Positions 58,113-64,000 of a stretch of 64,000 nt of DNA are shown piece by piece. The position numbers were made by a program, and so were the translations under genes. The notes beneath the pieces were generated by a model. That model was given only the letters and a program-made list of their open reading frames with translations, had not been told where the DNA came from and ran no database searches. Positions within the stretch are counted from its first letter, which is position 1. Every line of letters begins with the position of its first letter. Source of the stretch: Turbatrix aceti (taxonomy: Eukaryota; Nematoda; Chromadorea; Rhabditida; Panagrolaimidae); assembly GCA_963969345.1 (NCBI GenBank), contig OZ017768.1, positions 3,434,718 through 3,498,717 of the forward strand, given 5' to 3'.

Positions 58113-61100
58113 GTCAAACCCCCTTTTTTTGGGCCAGCTGGCACCAGTGCCGTCATCCAAAGCATTCTTGCATGCTTGCTTGCTTGTCTGTCAAAACAGC
58201 TCTTTCGTAATTCCATTCCATTTGTGGCGTGGTTAATATCGTTTGTATATTTATTTCGAAAAAAAAGAGGAGAACGAAAACAAGATGGATGAGTCATACA
58301 ACCAGACAATCGTAAATCGCACATAAAAAACACAAAACAAAAACGGGAAACAATAACAAAACCGCAAGACGACCGCGTCTGCGGGTTCCCATGGTTCCTG
58401 GTGCGAAAAAAAAGTGATAACGGTTTGGTTGGTTTCAAACGGAAAAAAACTCGGTAGCGTTATATATCCTATGTTTTTGTTTTCTTTTCGCTGCGTTTCA
58501 CGTTCTTTTTTGCTGTTTTTATTATTTTTTGTAGTTATCCCGTCGGTCAAAAGACACGGATCTTATCATTTACACTTCCTTATTTATAACCACTGGTTTT
58601 CATACGTCTCGCGTTCCTTTTTTGCGCCATTTTTCCCAGACGTACACCAAAAACCAGGCAGTGAGCGGCATTGCGTTCGTTTGTTTGTTTCGAATGAATG
58701 TCCGCGTCCATGGACGTCCGTGGTTTTCTTTTTCTGTCTCTCTCTCTCTCCCCTGCACTCCTTTTTGAGCAAAAAGCGAAGCGGCGTGCTAGTATTGCGT
58801 AGTATACCACGAAGAAGGATGGATGGATAGAAAAATGTAACGCAACGCAACACAGAGTTCTTCTCGCGTTGTTGTAGGATAGGAGAGAGAGAGGACAACT
58901 CGCCCGCGCGCGTTTTGCAGCAGCGTTTGAATCGTTCAGTTGCCCGCCGTTTTGATGGGAGCCAATGAGCGTTGTCTGTCCGTGAGATGATTCGTCGTCT
59001 GCGCTTGCGCTTTGAAGGGGGGAGCTATGAAAGGCAGCGCGTAGAGGAGAACTCGACGAACAGCTGCGTTCGTTCACCAGGACGAGAAAAAAAAATGCGT
59101 GCACGCGTTTGTTTTTCACAGGCAGGCGTTTGTGTTAGCCTTACACAGCGCGTGCGTCCACCCCCCAGCCATTTTCATATTGCGCATACTGCTTTTTTTG
59201 GACTGACTGCAGCTAAGCTTTTTTTTTCAAAATCAAAGGCGGCCTGCGAGTGACGGGAGTGTGTTGTTGTTCAGTATTACATGCAATCGAGTCCCGGCTG
59301 GTTGATAATCGGTTTGTTTGTGGTTTCGTAATTTTTTAGGCATGATTTACAATGTAGCGATGTAGCAAGCCCCTGTTTGGGTCCAGGAAAAATAATGCAA
59401 GTCCCGCAACTTTTTACTGCCATCCTGCCCCCCCCCCCTATCGGGTGCGAGTGTGTCGGAAGTTGTAAGAACGAATTCCGCAGTAAACAGTTGACGCCTG
59501 CCGTTTTGTGACCTTTCTCTTCTTCCTATTGTTGGCTATCTGCCGAGTTGCGCGACACACATCTCTTCCTCGCCCTGGCTGCCCTGAATGACGAGTAAAT
59601 CTTTGCATTGGACTAATCTTGTGTCAAAACGAGATCGAGATCGACAGCAAAGCGACACATCTTGGGATCTATGCGCTACCCCAGAAAGTCTTCTCTTCTC
59701 ATTAGCATTTCCATTTTTCGTTCGTTGATGTGAGTTGGTAACGTTTTCCTTCGTATCCATCCTTTTTTTACCTCCCATTTGCACAGCAGAAAAAAAAGGC
59801 GGTTCCTGGAGGGCAATGCTCATTTTTCCTGCGTCTTTCGTCAAATTTTTCTTTTTCTGACCCTCGTTGTGTCGACCGGCTCGGAGGGTCACTTTTTTTT
59901 TATGGTGCGTCAGTGGCGGACGTTTTCTTCAACCACGACGACGACGACATTCGTGCCAGCCACGCAAGTGGACATGGATAGCCAAACCAACGCCCGTGGG
60001 TGCGTGTATGGGCGCGCGTGCACGCTCTGATCCGAGGCGACTTATGTACTTATCACTACACGTACCCAGCAGCGGCGATTCACGTGCCCTATGGATTTGG
60101 TTGGTTTTTTATTTAAAAATATTTTTTATCCGGATAATTTTTGATGGCATCAGTGTCACAATGCCTGTGTGCATCAGACATTTCAGAAAATTTCCAAAAA
60201 AATGGACAACCAAAACCTACCCATCAGTTTAGAGTTTTTTTTTCACTCGATTGGACGCTAACTCAGCCGTTCATTTGTCTTTTTCTCGTCGACTTTTTGG
60301 CGGTGTCTTGACTGGGCAGTATGACCTTCAAAGCCAACCAAGCCAGCATCGTTGTTTTCGTCTTTGCGCAGTCAGGCGCGCATTTTGTCAAAAAGCGAGA
60401 TGGCAGACAGGCGAATGAATGAATGTATTGGCGGGGAAAGCGCTGAGCTGAGCTGACTGACTGGTGGGCCTAGTCTTCTTGCCTTCTTTGCTGGCTGCTA
60501 CGTCGGTTAACGGACACCAAGGATGACCAGCGCGCGCGCAGCACCCGCTGCTGGTGTTGCTGCCTTCCTTCGTTCAACACGAGAATCCTCTCCTCCATCC
60601 CCCCTGGGTGCTCCTCTGCGGTTTGGTTTGGTCTGTTTCCTGGTCCTGGTTTTGTGTTTGGCGCGAACTACTCACTCTAGGAGCGATGCTTTTTTTCCCC
60701 GTTTTTTTTTTTTCAATGCGAAATCGAGCGCAGAGCAGATGGCGTGAGACAAAGACTGTTCCGTTGTTTTTTTTGTCTTTTCCTCCAGATGGGTTTGTAT
60801 ACTTTTATAATTATAAACGTATTTTTTTGTCTTGTCGTCTTCCCTTCCGATCATCGGCTTCTGATGAGATTGACTGAATGCATTACGCGGGAAGCTCTGA
60901 CGTGCATCAGACAAGACAGGTCGGGTCTTCCGGTTCAGGGTGACTTTTTTTATAAATACCTACCGGCTAGTTTTGGAACTTGTCTGTCCCCGGATATGCA
61001 TTAGTAGCCAACGCATTCCCGAGAGTGTTGGCACTCACTCGCTTTGCGCATCCATTAAATATCTAAAATCTCTAGCAAGCGACAAATTGCACCCCGGACG

Positions 61101-64000
61101 GACCCCCAATACTTACTATTATTTGGAATGGATTTTGGTGGCACTTAGGCAGATTGTCTGATTGCGTCGCGGTTTCTTGAGTCTTCCAAATATGTATCTT
61201 TGATATGCACTCTTCCGTCAGTCTTAGGAGACGACTTAGAAGACGCCAAAGCGGCTTTGGCATCGACTCGGATATTTTTTGCCTCGCTTTTACGTGTTTT
61301 GCTAGCCATTACGATTCCTCCAACTTGTTTTCTACCCCTTCGGCTGTCATTAAAGACCGATTATGGGGGTCCGGGTCCTGCTTAGCCGGTGACGACTTTA
61401 CAAAACTTGTGCGCGTAAAATTTTCCAAATTTGTCTCACGTGTATGTTGACTTAATTCACGCTGTACGAAGCATCACGAGTCACCATCATCCACTTGATT
61501 TTGTACGTACGCCCGTGATGGCGACGACGAAGAAAAAAAAAAGTTGTGATGCTGCACAGAAAAAAAAAGAAGGCACAAGAGTGACCGAATTGTCTTTTCT
61601 TGTTCGTTTCTTCGCTTCGCGCATCCATCCATCGCCTCGCTCGACTACTTGGAAAAAGCACACGCTTGTTGCCCCGCACCGCAGCACCTCGTTGCCCTAG
61701 ATTCTTCCTCATCTGCGGTAGCTGCTGCGCACATCGTTCATTCATCGACAAGTCTTTTTTTTTTCATCATCACGCGAACACATTTTGGCTGTGGTTGTGA
61801 CCGCTATGATGGGATTGTCGTGAGCGGTTGGTGCCGCCGCCGCGCGGTGAATCCAGAACGACGTTTTCGACTTTTTGTCGACACTTGTTTTGTCTACGAA
61901 CACTTCGAAGAGTTGTCTGTGCGGTTGTTGTAGTGGACTTTTGGGGTTCTTGAAGGATTTTGAAGCGTGCGTAGAATTCAATTCTTAAGGCCCATCAAGC
62001 AGGTTGTTACCTCTCTTCAGACTCCAATTTGGCGCCTCCTCAGGTTGGTTCATTTCTGGATCCAATGCACGATACACTAATTTGGTCATTGTACCAAACT
62101 GACCACGTCTTCGCCCCCGAAGGACCGGACTAGTTGGTTGGATGGTTGTTCGGTTGATCCGACGTACATATCACGCGTGGACCGGACCATCTTCGCGTGT
62201 GTCAAATATTTGTATTTTGGCTATATGGCCGCTATATTATGGCCAGGTGACATAAGACGTATTTTTTATGCGTGTTGCTCTTTTCTTTTCTTCTTGATGC
62301 TTTTTTACCGATCAACGGTCACCATCATCATCGCCACCTCGTCCTCTTCCTTCGATGTTTGGCTGGCAATGGACCAAGCGCGAACGCGTCATTTACGAGC
62401 AGCAAGCAAGCAGCACAAGCACGACCCATTCCGAGAATCGTCGAATCACTACAGTGCTGAGCGTGCAGGCAGACATGATAGCAGATAGAAAAAAAAATAT
62501 GCGGTTGCCTCGCACGCAGGGAAAAAGAGAGGGGCGATTCTCGGAATGGCGTTAATCACTGCACATGATGCGATGCGTCGCATGAATCATCCATCGCCCA
62601 GAGATGGGCGGAGGTGCTTGGACGGTCACGTTTCGAACGGTCGGCGCTCCTTCATATAACCTTTAGCGATAGGTGACAACAAACATTTATGCCTGATGGT
62701 CTTCTTCTTATTCATTCATTCTCTTCTTCTCCCGAACTGGGCTCATGAATACGCATGCGCCCGCGCGTCGGCTGCCCCCTCACCTGGGCCAGGTAAGACA
62801 CGGACACGGCGATCAGAGTTAAATTTGCAGAAAATCAAATTTAACTCAGACGCCTGCGCATTTTAGAGCATTTTTAGCCCCAACTGGCCCCCTCAATTGC
62901 TTGCCCCGTACTTTTTTTTATTTGATTTAGTCTTTAATTCCGCTGTTGTTAGCAGCAGTTGCGTGTGTGTGGTGCTCGCACGTCCAATCTCAGGTCCAGG
63001 TCCATCGGCCAATTATCTATCTAAAATCAACCCCCCTCTGCTGCACATGCATCCACCCCAGCCCAGAGGCGCTTGTTGCTATCTCGAAAAGCGTCATATT
63101 GAGTGAGTGAGTCAAGAAGAATGCTGCAATCTCCTCTTAGCCTAGCATTTAGCCTGGTTCTTTGGAATTCCCAGAAACCTCCGAGAGAGGAGATATACCC
63201 GGGCTCGCGTCAACAGTTGTTTGCACGCTCTCACAGGCAATTTTGCATCCACCCTCTATCTGTGTGTGTTTGTTGCGGTGTAAAGCCGCCGCCACTATCG
63301 CTGCTCGCTCGCTCACTCGCCCCCGAGAAACGAACTAAGTCCCCCTCTCAGCTCTTTCCTCCGTTGTCTCGTTACAACCTCCCCGCCGACGACCAGGTTG
63401 GATCAACTTGTTCCGGTGAGCTTTACTTGAAGGGTACATCATGCCAACAACTGCTGTCGGTTGGTTGTCTTCCAGACAGGTAAAAACCCACTCGTGGGAG
63501 ATCTGATCTGACTGCCGAAAAGCAAAGGTGAAAACAACAAAAAAAAATAAAGAAAAAATAGTAGTGCGATAAACAAAAACAATGGGCAACAAAAATATCT
63601 AGCTTGCAGAAAATTTTTTGATGAATCAAAAGTTTTTTTGCACTTGAAACCAGGCGAGACGGGACTTCTCGAGAGAGTGAATCCAGAGAAGAGAGATTCT
63701 CGAGTGGATATCCGTAAAGTTGTCCTCTCCAGACAAAGTGCAGTGCTCCCCGGGATTCTCGCCGAGCCACGTTTTTTTTTGTCGTCAGCCAAACTTGCAG
63801 CAAAATTTAATTTTCCTGCGCAACCTCGCCTCTTCTCCCCTAGTCATTACAAACAAATAAATGCGCGCGAAGAGGACAGTAGTCATTCCATTCGATAACG
63901 GTTCCAAGAATTCATTTGAAAAAAAAAAGTTTCTCGAGAAAAAACTTTTTTTTTCGCACTAATGCTGCTGGCTGTGGCTGCGGACTGGCTGGACATTCTC
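58113..64000. other. Gene-poor right end, no gene supported
   Basis: 5.9 kb without a convincing exon. Open frames here are short, overlap on both strands and are rich in Ser/Arg/Phe from simple repeats. A CTCTCTCTCTC run lies at 58738-58750, a C9 run at 59428-59438 and a CGACGACGACGAC run near 59935. Short inverted segments are present, e.g. GTTAAATTTGCAGAAAATCAAATTTAAC at 62818-62845. The stretch could be a long regulatory region or 5' UTR/intron of a gene outside the window. Confidence 0.5.

Overview
This window looks like nuclear DNA of a nematode. The evidence is (i) a neuropeptide precursor carrying SMAMGRVGFRPG-GKR-type repeats, the RPamide type known from Caenorhabditis NLP-2/22/23; (ii) a secreted Kunitz plus lustrin-type cysteine-rich protein; (iii) many introns with GTRAG donors and TTTCAG acceptors, several only 38-60 nt long; and (iv) TTTCAG acceptors a few bases before several start codons, as expected for spliced-leader trans-splicing. 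The species and clade cannot be fixed from the sequence. All gene models are hand-built from splice motifs, and most close in frame from ATG to stop.

Layout. 1-2.9 kb: no gene seen. 2.9-5.5 kb (+): KDM8/JMJD5-like JmjC protein. 7.7-11.6 kb (+): 744-aa protein with about 16 membrane segments. 13.6-15.6 kb (+): MGAT1 (GnT-I). 15.9-18.3 kb (-): METTL24-like protein with two related halves. 18.7-19.3 kb (+): NCBP2 (CBP20). 19.9-21.5 kb (-): UBA3. 22.1-23.3 kb (+): GT31 glycosyltransferase. 24.1-25.9 kb (-): ALG2, with a 52-codon membrane microprotein ORF just upstream. 27.1-29.2 kb (+): GLUT-like sugar transporter. 29.5-34.7 kb (-): SAPCD2-like protein, with the RPamide gene nested antisense in its largest intron (32.1-32.7 kb, +). 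37.3-37.6 kb (+): small membrane protein. 37.6-37.9 kb (-): STMP1-like microprotein. 38.1-39.8 kb (-): disordered 503-aa protein. 40.1-43.6 kb (+): CMTR1 cap 2'-O-methyltransferase. 43.7-46.7 kb (-): Polo-like kinase. 47.2-50.2 kb (-): unrecognised 619-aa protein. 50.8-52.1 kb (+): M6/PLP-like tetraspan. 52.1-52.5 kb (-): small secretory/membrane protein. 53.5-54.9 kb (+): GNAT acyltransferase. 55.5-58.1 kb (+): Kunitz/lustrin secreted protein. 58.1-64 kb: no gene seen.

The genes are a mixture: N-glycan and O-glycan synthesis (MGAT1, ALG2, GT31), mRNA cap biology (NCBP2, CMTR1), neddylation (UBA3), and mitosis or polarity (PLK, SAPCD2). They do not form one pathway. Several neighbours are packed tail to tail with 60-90 bp between stop codons, while other intervals are several kb of gene-poor, simple-repeat-rich DNA.

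The most distinctive non-coding feature is a family of AT-rich, near-palindromic foldback elements. There are six copies, five of them inside introns. The most notable coding features are the nested RPamide gene, the four-times-repeated four-helix membrane protein and the duplicated METTL24-like protein.
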